From the NCBI GenBank assembly GCA_024449915.1, contig JAMZAV010000054.1, positions 868,001 through 932,000 of the forward strand: a stretch of 64,000 nt of DNA, read 5' to 3'. Of the stretch, positions 46,606 through 58,930 are shown piece by piece (position 1 is the first letter of the stretch; every line of letters begins with the position of its first letter). This DNA comes from Sweltsa coloradensis. Its lineage: Eukaryota; Arthropoda; Insecta; Plecoptera; Chloroperlidae. The translations under genes were made by a program, and so were the position numbers. The notes under the pieces were generated by a model. It was not told the origin of the DNA. It made no database searches and saw nothing but the letters and a program-made list of their open reading frames with translations.

Positions 46606-47699
46606 GAGTTTATAAATTTAACTTTAATACACATTCAATCGTAAATGGCATGTACACCGATCAATAGTCTTTCGACATGACCAAAACAGCTTTGTGTTAA
46701 TTTTGGTTGAGTCATACGTACGTTAGTAAAGTCAATGTAAATATAGTTTGCAGATTCCCAGAAACCATAAGGGGTTGGAAGGCTGACTGTTTTTATTTGT
46801 TATTCCTACTCTTGTCAATATTGTTATTTTAAAATATTTGTATTTCATTTTATATCTTGCATTCTAATAATAGTTTTTTTCTTCGACGGTACAACCATGA
46901 CTTTTATAACTGGGGTACAAGTCAACAAGGAATACAAACAAAATCGCTTTGAACATGTTAGACATCACAACAATAACATGACAACTAGTAAATTCTATTT
47001 TCATAAAGTATTAGAAAACAAGGATGTATTCCCTTTGTTACATACAGTCAAACAATCATTATTAATTTTATGCTCACTTCACAAGTAGGATGAATCTGAA
47101 AACATCCTACTACCCTCACAATAACATGGTTTCTTTAACATCCATCCATCCAATGTACCCACCGACATGCATTCATTCCATTGGAATTCAAATCCAAAAT
47201 GAAAATATATTTGGAATATATTTTTAGGTATTACTAAACACACGTTAGGGAGGTATTAAGTAAGGTATTTTTGGGTTTTGTTAAAACATATACTCATGTA
47301 CAAAACCCTATTTTTTCACGTTTTTATTCAGTTTGCTGTCAGTGTTGCTTACAACTTGCGCGTCAGTAATTTAAACTTGTAAATTACAACTAGCTAAATT
47401 AGAAGAGTTATTGATTAGACGAGTTACATTCCGTCTTTTTGGAGAAATTGGTTTCTTATCCGTGGTCAAGCATATCAGTGCTTTATGCTTGTGATTTAAA
47501 ATATTATTCATTTGTTTTTTCTCCTAGGTCAAGAAATCCAAACTCGCAACTTTCATATACAGTGCGCTAAACGAGACTGGTCACCTATTTGAGTCTCAGT
47601 ATAGAGTTGGTCCATTGTGTAATTCTGCTTTTTGTACTCGGCGACTCAACTGCTCATCACCTTTTCTGTCATCATTCAAATTCTTGTCTTAATTGATAT

Positions 47700-47732
47700 C
47701 CCCCCTCTCTCCCCCCTCCCCCCCCCCCTCCC
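47700..47732. repeat. C-rich polypyrimidine tract
   Basis: C runs with T interruptions. Confidence 0.9.
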
Positions 47733-48900
47733 AAGAGTACTGGAGAAAGTTCGAGGGGTATTTATTATACCATGATACGCGCCTTACTGTCCAATTAGAT
47801 AACTCATCATTACAGACGTAGAAATTAAGACGTTTTTGGATTGTTCCATTACAACAATAATTCTAGTTTTTTAATTATTTTGTGTTTCCAAATTATGTGT
47901 AATGGTTTTGTAACAAGGTTTAACGTTGAAAATTCAAGTTTTTACGAATGCTATAGCTCTTTATTTTGAAAAACTAAAAGGTTAACATCAATTCATATTC
48001 CACAATTGCTTTGGTTAATATATTAATTACTTAAATTAAAAACATATGTCATTGCTAAAAATAAAATAAAATAAAATGAAATTTAAGAAAATCAATAATT
48101 GGGGTGCATGTAACATCAAAGGATCTGTGGTTGCCGTATAGATCAAAGCAACCATCTTACTACGTAAGTAGATATAGTAGAAAACGTACACGAGTAAAGA
48201 TGATTACTACAAAAGTGATTACTTTTCTATATTATAAATACTATACAAAGCGTAGTTGGAAGATAGCTTCCGTGAGTGGATCGTATTTATATTGAAGTGA
48301 GGATGGAGGGTTAAGCAAAGTTACAGATTGATATATATATATATTTGAATAAAAAACACCTTGCTGCAAAGCAATATTGTGCAACGTGAGGAAAGGATGA
48401 AGAATCAACCAAACCACAGGATTCACTCGTTCATTTAAAACAATTACATTTTACCTTTGCAAAATAGCCGATCGTTTTATTTTTCTATACATAATTGCAT
48501 TGTTGACTAAGCATTCCAATATCATTAGATGGAAACTGATTTTCGTTTTTCACAAAAATCTAAAAATACATCGAATAATAGCCCGGTTCCAGTTTCAATT
48601 GTCGCTGGCATTTCCTTATCCTAGTCCTAGGTGAACTTTTATTTACAATGAACACGCCATGGCTAGCCTGCGTTGATACAGCCGAATTACTATCTTGAAT
48701 TCGTAAACATGGATTTAGAACGCAGAACGGAGTTCCCTACCATACTAATATGTTTACCAAAGATTATCCACATGGAAGTGACCCAATTCTAAAAATATAA
48801 ACTTAACTTAATCGAACCCGAGAAAATGGAAATAAATACTCATGTTCAACTTGTGTGATTGTTTGAAGCACATAATATTTAACGTTCAGTGTTATCAGGC

Positions 48901-49065
48901 GAGGGAGCGAAGCGACTGAGTCTTACAACGGAACTCGAACGAGACTTCTTTGTGCATATGTCTGTCTGTCGTTCGTTCGATAAGAATCGACCGAACCATA
49001 GAAAAGATTGCGCTGACATTTTAAACAGACATCCGGACCAGTTTTGAGGGCGCTGTTATAATATT
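48901..49065 (+). repeat. Dispersed GAGGGAGCGAAGCGACTGAG repeat, copy 1
   Basis: Begins with this 20-mer, then a GTCTGTCTGTCG run and TTTAAACAGACATCCGGACC. Matches 61845-62022 in reverse orientation. Confidence 0.65.
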
Positions 49066-49497
49066 CAGCAACATCTGTAACGATTCAAATGCTGCAATAC
49101 ACAAGAAATAATATATTGAAAATAGTCTGAAAACGTGTAGCTTTTAATTTAACGACAATGGCTTTTGTTCTTGAAAAAATCATTAGTATGGAATCATGTT
49201 TTGAATGTAAAACCGTAAATGCATGGCACTGGCTGTGACCAAGGTGTACCGAATCTTGCACTCTCAAGGTTCCCCAAAATTCCTCGTACTTCGTACGGGC
49301 TGTGTTTTTCAAAATATGTTATGCATTTCAAAAGATGATCTATAATGGTGTTTCATGAATAACGTACATGATCATGTTTAATTGATAGTTATGTGAAGTT
49401 CCATGTCGTATAACCTTTAAACATACATCTAATCAAGTATGCAGCGTAAAACAATTGGGTCTATCCCTCGTCTAGCAACGACTTTGTCATTCTCCTA

Positions 49498-49643
49498 GTT
49501 GATTGATTGGTTTGTATTGCTTAACGTCTCACACAAAGCTGTTCGAGACGATGAGTGGTGATAGATGAGGATGAAGGGTGAATAGAAGGGAGGAGGGGAC
49601 ACCCGATACAGGCACATAGCTTACTCCTTTCGAAAGTTTATTT
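49498..49643 (+). mobile_element. Dispersed repeat, family 3 (5' part)
   Basis: TTGATTGATTGGTTTGTATT, GCTTAACGTCTCACAC, GAGACGATGAGTGGTGATAG and GGAGGGGACACCCGATACAG link the two sub-types of family 3. Truncated after CTCCTTTCGAAAG. Confidence 0.6.
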
Positions 49644-50609
49644 ATGTATTGTGTGTACACACATGTGTTGTTTTGCAATTATTTCACATAATTATTTCCA
49701 TTTGTTACAGCAAAAAATCCCAGAAACAATAATATGCAAGTCATACCGAATTTTTAGCTAAGCTTAACTGAACCGTAATCCTGTTAAAAGACTAGACATA
49801 TACAGTTTCTGGAATATAATATTAATATAATGAAAACTTCGGCAAAACAGCAAACAGAATGACGAAATAAATAAGTTGGTTTTCGTTTCTTCAAACATGT
49901 AAGCAGCTTCCTCGAGAGGGTTGTCATAAACTATTGTAGCCTCTGCCTCCAGTTAATACTGTTTTCATATTTTTAACCAAGAAATAACACTGCCAACACA
50001 TGGATTCGCTGGACGAATCATACCCAACATTGTGATGTCCCAATGAACAGTTCGATATTCACAAAATTACGGTACTAGTTCATAATAACAAAAATGTATA
50101 TGCGTGATGGTTACAATGACAATTCTTTAACCCTCATACGTTTTTAAGTCATTTATAAAACAATTGTTATGGTTGTTACATTAGTTATACAGAATTTGTA
50201 CAAGACCAAACATGTTTTTATTATATTCTTGGTTGATGTGTTCTCCCACAATTGTGACTTTTAAAAAACGTTTAGTCGCAGCTTTCCGCAAACGTAAACT
50301 GCTTCTTTGTTTTTTTTAGGGCGAGGCAGCTGCCCTTCTTTTATTGTAACTGTATAAATAAGTTTAAAATAGATATGTACTGTTTTGATAAGTGTGTCAT
50401 AAATAGGGCTGAACTATGTCATATTCAAAAGATATCGCATGAAAATTTCGATATCTGTATCAACAAATCCAAATTTTATTTATGTGCAATACAAATTGAA
50501 TTCTGTTGTAAAATTTATCAAAGAAGGTCTTTATATTATTGATAATGTGTGGCTAAAAATCGCCAAAAATGAATAACTATGTTTTTGTTCTCACATTCGC
50601 GTTGAATGA

Positions 50610-50625
50610 CCCGGCACCTCCACCA
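50610..50625 (-). repeat. Isolated GGTGGAGGTGCCGGG core
   Basis: TGGTGGAGGTGCCGGG on the minus strand. The family tail is absent, so it is a truncated copy or an independent core. Confidence 0.6.
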
Positions 50626-51560
50626 TTTGTATAAGTTGGGACGAATCAATAGGTCATTTAGCACGCGACCAAAGTTTGAAGAATAATATAATTTTTTTGT
50701 GGGTATTGCAGCATTAAGGGCTAACAAATTTATTTCTCTGAAAATTTCTATCGTCTTTCCACTATTTAAATTTTTTTTAAATATTAATTTTTCTAGTTTT
50801 CCTAAATGTCAATAATTTTATTTTCGTTTGGAGTCCAATGTCGGTATCGAAAATATTCCCACATATCCATTTCAAATCGAAATATCTGGGTTTTTTTCAG
50901 CTCAAATCTTGAATACCAATTGCGTTTAACGATTATTTACGTTTACCGGTACGGCGAAAGTATTATCGTATGTATGTTGAAGTCCGTCTAAATACACTTA
51001 GGAATACTAAAAAGTAAAAATATGTGGCCAAAATATACTTGTTCTTCAATTAAAAATAGAAAAATAAGCATAGTTTATATATGAATATCTTATTCATTTA
51101 CAATTGATTTACAAAGTGGATCAAGCACCATTCGCTTGTAGCATAACATTTTTCAAACTCTATTATTCATGTAAAAAAAAAACTCGCTTTACCACGAGCT
51201 TGATTAATTATTATATTTCTTGCATAAATTAACTAAATAAGGTCAATCTCTAGAAAGTAAATATGTATTTAGATTATTAATTTGAGTACATAGCTTAGCT
51301 AAGCTTTGTGCAAATAACTCGTAACATATAACTTATGAGGGTAAATGATTTAAGATACTTGAAAACAACACTTTGTGTTAGTAAAATATTATATTCAGGA
51401 AAATGCAGGGACGATTTATTTTAACCAACATCAAGGTTGTTCATGTATGTTTTTATTAAATGCAAATTAAGTTGAATTAATATGCAATCTTATTTTTTAA
51501 TGATATTTCAATTAAGTTGTATGTCATTCAATATTTGATGCACAATTTTAAAATAAGAAT

Positions 51561-52013
51561 GCAAGATACACCATGCACACGTTATTGAAGGTAGCCTTAA
51601 AAATAAACACACTGAAAATGCTACAACTTACTCAAGTTTTAAATTAGGTGCTAAACATTTTTATTCAAATGCAAGATAATACCATTTACACGTTATTGAA
51701 GGAGACCTTAGTAATAAACACGTTAAAAATGATACAACTTGCTCAGAATTCAGAATTAGGTGCTAAACATTTAAAATTAATATTACAATGGTGAAACAAT
51801 TTTAGAGTAGGTCAGGTATATGATCATGGTGTTTTTAGGACTATACACTACTCAAAATAAAACAAAGATTAGGATATTTCAAAGGTTAATCAACCACCAT
51901 CAATTAAAATAGAAGATAACACCATGCACACGTTATTGAAGGTCACCTTAGTAATAAACACATTAAAAATGCTACAACTTACTCAGATTTTGAATTAGGT
52001 GCTAAACATTTAA
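51561..52013. repeat. Three ~100-bp repeats
   Basis: Units at 51561, 51671 and 51911 share ACACGTTATTGAAGG, CCTTAGTAATAAACAC, GCTACAACTTACTCAG and AATTAGGTGCTAAACATTT. Units 1 and 2 are adjacent. Unit 3 is separated by about 130 bases of unrelated sequence. Confidence 0.85.
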
Positions 52014-53059
52014 AATACAAATGCTATTCTCACGTATATATCCAAGTTATGATTTAACTCTTACTCGGAGACCGATTGTACTCAAGCTTGTCGAATGCAA
52101 AATGAAATGAGAAACCATCCAGTTAAAATGTTATAATCAATGAAATTTCCCTCCCCCTCATTTGAAATTCTTGCAGCCGTGGTTTTAAAAGCAATGGCAC
52201 TTCTCCAGTGTCAGCTCTAGCCCCGTTCATTTGACAGGTGCTAGCTGTGTCGCCCACCCACCCACCCACGCAATCCACTCGACGATGCGTGGACGGGACG
52301 GTAAATGACATCAATTATATTACTCGGGTGATTAGTGAAGTCGATCGTTCGCTACGAGCTTATCACTCAAATTGAATTTAGTGCATTTTAAAATTAGAAT
52401 GTATTTCTATAGTTAAAGCGAACAAAGGGAATGCGTTTGCCGCTCAGGTGTGGAGAGAATAATGCTAGACAAATTCATGGATATGTTATTGATAGTATGA
52501 TTTATCTTTAAAAAATTTTAATTCAATATTATTTATTGCATTCAACAATAGAAACCATTGATTTGTATCTACGTACACACAGAAAGTAATAAATTGTAAT
52601 AGTAAATAAATCAAAACATTATCAAGCGAGCGCACATTTGAAATCACTAAAACGAAAAATATTATTGAAAAACTAATTGACAGATAGTGGAAAATAAATA
52701 TTACAGCGAGTACATTGTTACTAATTACTATTATTAGATACTAAATCATACTACAAATAAAATAAACAGTACAATTATCACCATAGAGAACGGAATATAT
52801 GGATTGTGAAAGACTTGTCGCATAAATGCATGCACAAACACATAAAAGCATATACCATAAAGTTGACCCCTCGCAAAAAAAAATAAATAGAAACAACATT
52901 AACATGCATAATTATGACGCAAACACAATCTGTTGAAAGCATAATGAAATAAATAAATAATCCACTACTCTAGTAAGCAACTAAATGTCTAATTTAGAAA
53001 ACTACACTACAGTTGCCCTCATAATTTCAATAGGAAATGCAATTAAATATTTGGACCCA

Positions 53060-54215
53060 GATATAGTGAAAGCTGTAAGCGGAAAAATATTGCAAATCCG
53101 GATACCAGCGTAAAATTTTGCATGTGGGTAGATAAAAATATCAGAATTAAAAATCCGCCGGGAGGCAAGCGATATCTCACCCCCAATACCCCCTAAATCA
53201 TCCCCTGAAATTAGAATAATTCATAGCTCGAAACCAAAAAAGAATTTTTATTCAAATTAGTTATTAAAATTATGTTTTAATGTGTTTTAACCCAATCGGC
53301 CTATTCTCATTTCCTAAACCACATTTTTTCAACCCCCATCCCTAATAGTTTATATTATTTTTACCTTGATTTCCAGCATTCACCAGTGAGGCACCCAGTG
53401 AGTTATCAGCATGAAATTTGGCATGATGGTACATAATAACCTGAAAAATAATAATCCGCCGGGAGGCAAGCTATATTTAATCCCTATTGTTCTCTACCAC
53501 CCTTAACTTTGGGGAAAACGTAAGGTAGTATTTAATACATTTTGAATATTTCAATTGCTGATTAAAATTATGTGTCGATGTGTTATAGTCCAGTCAACAA
53601 ATCATTCACACAAAACAGACAATTTTTTCACCCCTAACCCTAATAATTATACATTTAGTGACAAACACTGTTTAGTAAGTTACCAGCATGAAATTTGGCA
53701 TGGTGTTAGATAAAAATATAAGAATTGATATTCCGTTGGGAAGCAAACGATATTTCACCTCTAGTGCCCTCTATAATCCTTTAAAATTGGAATTGGCACT
53801 AGGTCGTATTCTATAGATTGTAATTATTAAAATTATCCAAAAATATTATGCTCAAGCATGTTTCGATCCAATCAACCTAATTTCTCACTTTTTTTTTACC
53901 CCCACCCCTAATAGTGATTTTTTTATCAACCCTTACCAGCATGAAATTTGGAATGGTGGTGGATAAAAATATAAGAATTACTATTCCGTTGAGAGGCAAA
54001 CGAAATTTCACCCCTAGTGCCCTCTATCGTCCCTTAAAATTGGAACTGGTACTAGGTCATATTCTAAACATTGTAATTATTAAAACTATCCAATAATATT
54101 ATGCTCAAGCATGTTTCGATCTAATCAACCTAATTTCTCATGTTTTTTCTACCCCCACCCCTAATAGCGATTTTTTTTATCTACACTTATTAGCATGAAA
54201 TTTGGCATGGTGGTA
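53060..54215. repeat. Left arm of the 2.4-kb palindrome
   Basis: Four degenerate head-to-tail units start near 53104, 53405, 53682 and 53935, plus a partial one at 54189. Each begins CCAGCATGAAATTTGGCATG or a variant. They continue with GATAAAAATATAAGAATT, a CCG-GGGAGGCAA block, CCCCTAGTGCCCTCT and a pyrimidine-rich CCCCCACCCCTAATAG end. Unit length falls from about 300 to 254. Confidence 0.9.
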
Positions 54216-54270
54216 TCGTATGGTAATATCGTTTGCCTTTCAACGGAATAGTAATTCTTATATTTTTATC

Positions 54271-55430
54271 TACCACCATGCCAAATTTCATGCTGGCAAG
54301 GGTTGATAAAAAAAACCACTTTTAGGGGTAGGGGTAGAAAAAACATGAGAAATTAGATTGATTGGATCGAAACATGCTTGAGCATAATATTATTGGATAA
54401 TTTTAATAATTACAATGTATAGAATACGACCTAGTACCAATTCCAATTTCAAGGGATGATAGAGGGCACTAGAGGTGAAATATCGTTTGCCTCTCAACGA
54501 AATAGAAATTCTTATATTTTTATCTACCGCCATGCCAAATTTCATGCTGGTAAGAGTTGATTAAAAAAATCCCTATTAGGGGTGGGGGTAGAAAAAACAT
54601 GAGAAATTAGTTTGATTGGATCGAAACATGCTTGAGCATAATATTTTTGGATAATTTCAATAATTACAATCTATAGAATATGACCTAGTACCAATTCCAA
54701 TTTTAAGGGATGATAGAGGGCACTAAGGGTGAAATATCGTTTGCCTCCCAACAAAGTATTAATTCTTATATTATTATCTACCACCATGCCAAATTTCATG
54801 TTGGTGACTTACTAAACAGTGTTTGTCACTAAAAGTATAATTATTAGGGTTGGGGGTGAAAAAATTGATTGTTTGGTATGAATGATTTGTTGACTGGACT
54901 ATAACACATCGACACATAATTTTAATCAGCAATTGAAATATTCAAAATGTATTAAATACTACCTTACGATTTCCCCAAAGTTAAGAGTGGTAGAGAACAA
55001 TAGGGGTAAAATATAGCCTGCCTCCCGGCGGATTATTATTTTTCAGGTCATTATGTTCCATCATGCCAAATTTCATGCTGATAACTCACTAGGTGCCTCA
55101 CTGGTGAATGCTGGAAATCAAGGTAAAAATAATAAACTTTTAGGGATGGGGGTTGAAAAAATGTGGTTTAGGAAATGAGAATAGGCCGATTGGGTTAAAA
55201 CACAATAAAACATAATTTTAATAACTTATTCGAATAAAAATTATTTTTTGGGTTAGAGCTATGAATTATTCTAATTTTAGGGGATGATTTAGGGGGTTGG
55301 GGTGAGATATCGCTTGCCTCCCGGCGGATGTTTTGTCCTGATATTTTTATCTACACCCATGTAAAATTTCGCGCTGGTATCCGGATTTGCAATATTCTAG
55401 TATTTTTTTGTCCCTTTACAGCTCTCACTA
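54271..55430. repeat. Right arm of the 2.4-kb palindrome
   Basis: Reverse complement of the left arm in the same unit order (heads at about 54294, 54550, 54805, 55081 and 55380 on the minus strand). The innermost paired segment starts with TACCACCATGCCAAATTTCA at 54271, leaving a ~55-base loop (54216-54270). Outer ends pair at CTGTAAG/ACAGCT-type sequences. Confidence 0.9.
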
Positions 55431-55674
55431 ATAGTCTTTAAAGCCACTGCCCCTTTTCCTATTTTTACGGGGAACTTCTAAAATATAAGAAGTATCCAAT
55501 AATATTCTTCTTGTTTTATACAGATTGGATAGAGATAAATCTACTGGTATTTTGTAGAAACAGGGATAATTTTATATTAGAACATTTAATTTTTTGTTTC
55601 TATGGTGAAAAAAGTGATAAAGCGACGAGCGTATTAGTGATTAGCAAGTGATTTTAACTCTGGAATCTGGAATC

Positions 55675-55700
55675 ACACACACACACACACATGCATGCAT
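55675..55700. repeat. (AC)n and ATGC microsatellite
   Basis: ACACACACACACAC followed by ATGCATGCAT. Confidence 0.9.
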
Positions 55701-55893
55701 CGACACATGCATTTAATATCCCAGGTTATAAAAAATGCTTAAAATGTTTATTTGATAAAATAAGAAATTGTGCTACATTTCTAGTAGGTAGGAGTAAATA
55801 ATATTGAATGAACGTGCGTTACTCAACCGAGTTCGAGGGTATAATTACATCGGTCTCTCATTGAGTTTCCAACAGTGGTTTCCCTTCACTTAC

Positions 55894-56050
55894 CCGGGTG
55901 TCGGCAGTTCCACAGAGGACTGACGGTGAGTCCGGATGGTGTAGGGTCCGGTGGGGAAGAGTTGCGGAGCACCAGCCTTCCCGGGGGAGAGCATGCCTAC
56001 CCCTCTCCCGCCGCCCTCGTCGCCACCCACACCGGCTTCGAAGGCCACAC
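55894..56050 (-). CDS. Internal (or first) coding exon of the minus-strand gene
   Basis: A 157-base exon on the minus strand, bounded by CAATTAG acceptor and a consensus donor CCCGG|GTAAGTGA. It is open in one frame across its whole length: VAFEAGVGGDEGGGRGVGML, then a basic, proline-containing part ending GPYTIRTHRQSSVELPTP. Nearly all codons end in G or C in an AT-rich background. It ends with two bases of a codon that the exon at 41933-42080 completes. Upstream, an in-frame ATG at 56064-56066 precedes a continuous frame, so it could instead be a first coding exon. The Gly-rich sequence looks disordered or intracellular. Family unknown. The plus-strand frame is Arg/Pro-rich and looks like a shadow. 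Confidence 0.6.
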
Positions 56051-57271
56051 CTAATTGAGTTGACATGGGAAATGTTTCAGTTAATTGTGATCGAGTGCGT
56101 ATTTAGAAGATCGGTATAAGGTAGGTAGGTAAGTCTGCTTTTGCTAAAAGAATTTACATCAAAATGTAAGGAGAGATTTACACAATATACAAAAAGTGTT
56201 ATAATTAAATCTCATAAAGCAATCCTCATCTAGCTATATTGAGCAATGTTATACTTGTTCGTAAAAGAAATATAGGTTATTAATCTGAAAGCTTTTTCGA
56301 AGCCTTGATAAGCAATGTAATAATTAGTTCTTCAGGCGTTTATTTCGGGATTTTTGATACTTGTTTCGATAAAGAAGATATTAGGCCTCCTCTATCTAAT
56401 CTGAAACTATTTTCAAAACCATTTATATAACAACTGTAATAATTAGTTTATCATTTTGTAATGTATTTTTTGTTTATTTTCTTAAGCTGGATCCGTGACA
56501 AAGGTTGGTTTAGAGCCAACAAATTAATTATCTATATTTTGTACCGTATTTACAACAATGCAAGCAATTCTTTGGAGTAGAAGTTTGAACAATAGATTCT
56601 TATAGAGAATCAATATAAATAAAAAGTGAGTTTCATCAAAAAGCACATTCATGACTTTATATCGTTGAGGATAAAAACAAATTAACACAAATAATGTTTT
56701 CTAGAAGAAAGATTTTTTAGCAAATGATTTGTCAAAGTAAACAAAACAGACAAAACGAATTAAATCTTTATTATGCGTAAACTAAAATGTATGCAAGAGA
56801 TTAAAATAATTGCACACGTATTTCCCCCCCCCCCCCCCCTGGATAATGAAAAGCCAACATTCATAATATTTTAACACTTTATCATCGAGTGAATTGAACA
56901 TATTGGTAATGCACAGTATTTTAACCATTGTCGTATATAGGCCTACTTGACTTGATAGAAATAAAATAAAATAGGCCACATTCCGTATTCCGTTTTTGAA
57001 ATTATAGTTCCACGTTTTTTCGATAGAATAGCATCGTTCACAACTTCGATGTAACAGTTCAATGAAATAAGTGCATTAACTATTTCTTCAAAAAAACCAT
57101 TCCCAATAACAGGAGACTCAATTATAATTAAGTAACTTGAATGTAGCTGAAAGCCATACAGGATTTGGAAATGCTGATCTTTGTCCATAAGCCTGATGGT
57201 TTTTTAGTCTTGTTCAAGAAATTCTAATACGTGACTAAATGCATCACTTTTATCTACGTCTGATTATCGGT
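56051..57271. other. Non-genic AT-rich DNA
   Basis: No further exon of the minus-strand gene could be recognised. Includes a C15 tract at 56825-56839. Confidence 0.45.
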
Positions 57272-57382
57272 GTACCTGTGCATGTGTCACGTCTCACGAT
57301 TAAAGCACAACATGACATTCAATTGACAAGAGCTTTTTTTGTAGAATTCGACCTTTTTTACATTAACCCGGCACCTCCACCA
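57272..57382 (-). repeat. GGTGGAGGTGCCGG-headed repeat, copy 5
   Basis: Short copy: minus-strand head TGGTGGAGGTGCCGGG (57367-57382) and the tail ATCGTGAGACGTGACAC (about 57285-57301) only ~70 bases apart. Confidence 0.75.
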
Positions 57383-58589
57383 AAAATTATAATTTTTATT
57401 TTGTATCCTTAGATAATCTTTTAGAGTTCGTTTGACTGACTGTTGTAGCCTTGGGCCCTATTTTAAGTATTCACTTGTACTTATGCTTTATTTATTATAA
57501 TTTTGAGAAATGTACTGCATTTCTAATAATTAGTTTAACTTTAAATTATTATTAATGTTGATAATTGAATTAAATTAAGTAGCTCTTGTAACTTATAGAA
57601 AATAATACTCTTGCTGTGATGTCGCCTGCTGACCGTGAAACGCTGGCCTACAGATGTTCAATACACATTTCAATCGCGGTTAATAGGGTTTAGAATAAAC
57701 TTGAAAACGTAAATGTTTTGGCTTGAAAAAAGAATAGCAAATATATTGGAATATACGCATACTCGCAAAAGGACTTGTAATGAACAAGCAATAATAAATT
57801 ATACCTAAGAAATAAGACCTATGTAAAACATACAACGGATATTGGACTAAGTGGGAAATAAAATAAATGTACTACCCTAGGCTGATGGTGAAAGGCGATT
57901 CGCAGCTACTTAAAACAAAGATAAAATCTATTTAACGCCCCGAAAGTATATTCGCTGTTCAAATCCAATTTCAACAAATTGTTTAAATTATGCTGAACTG
58001 ATTCCAAAGACGACAACAAAGGTTATGGGTAGGGTAAAAGTAAACAAATGAAATCATTTTTTGTACTTGCTGGCTATCATTGGCCAAAATTAAGAAAAAC
58101 CGGGTGGCTTACGTATAAAGTGTTGACGATCAGTTCAGTAATGCCTTCACACGAAGATAATGTTATTGCGTCTTGCATGATGTAGCCGTATGTTCCAACT
58201 TTTGAATTTAAGTTTTAGCGTTAAGTCATTGTGAACGGACCTTTATAATATAGGTAAGAATTAGAATAATAAAGCGGAATAATTAGACTAGAGTCATTAT
58301 AGAGTTACGTATAGATTTCGGACTGTAGATGTTAGATGCTTGAAAACAAACGAACAATGAAAACAAATTCAGTCTCCTAACAAAGGTTGATTCGTTAAAA
58401 TAATCCCTGCCACTTTGGTCTAGTTAGAAAATGTATGTGAGAGCTAATTAAAACCATCCGTTCCACGAAGAAAATAAAAACGCGAAGAAAAGTTTATCTG
58501 TAATAGCAGCCTCTAACTGTGCATCACCTGTTTTGTTGACACAAGAACTGTCCTACTTAAATGATGTTACAAATAACAAACAACCGGGT

Positions 58590-58930
58590 AAAATGATAGT
58601 TTTTTCAATTGGACCCAATTTTCGCAATTGGCTTAAAGTTACTTTTTTTATAGAAGATTAAAAACACATCTGCAAAAAAGGCTAAAAAGGGGAAAAATTG
58701 GTTTGTCTCAGAAAAGAAATTTATTTCTAGTATTGCTACTATTTTGAGATACAAAAAATGTAAAATATGCAACAATTTCAGAAAAAAATTGTTTTTGAAT
58801 GACATCAAATTATTTTACCTTACGTAAAGATTTAATTCAAAATTTAAGAAATCCCAAAATTCCGTTAAAAACATGATGAAATGTATTAAAAACAATAAAA
58901 ATCATAGAAAAAATAGTTGTTTGAAATAAT
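58590..58930 (-). mobile_element. MITE-family copy (degenerate)
   Basis: Complement shares GGAATTTTGGGATTTC, AATTGTTGCATATTTTACATT, GTATCTCAAAATAGTAGCAA and TTTTGCAGATGTGTTTTT blocks with 31619-32053 and 37806-38308. Ends not defined. Confidence 0.5.

Larger units (their letters stand above)
42081..55893 (-). other. Putative 13.8-kb intron
   Basis: Lies between the two minus-strand exons and is phase 2 at both edges. Mostly AT-rich unique-looking DNA without coding character. It contains family 3 repeats, a C-rich tract, a ~100-bp triple repeat (51561-52013) and the large palindrome at 53060-55430. 41% of it (about 44000-49000 and nearby) showed me nothing recognisable apart from the listed items. 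Confidence 0.45.

Noticed and set aside
52123..52314. Exon around a TTCTTGCAG acceptor-like site
   Set aside because: The plus frames hit stops quickly, and the minus frame is driven by a CACC simple repeat. No donor of matching phase found.
55898..56119. Plus-strand 73-codon frame
   Set aside because: Arg/Pro-rich shadow of the GC-rich minus-strand exon, which has proper splice sites and better codon use.
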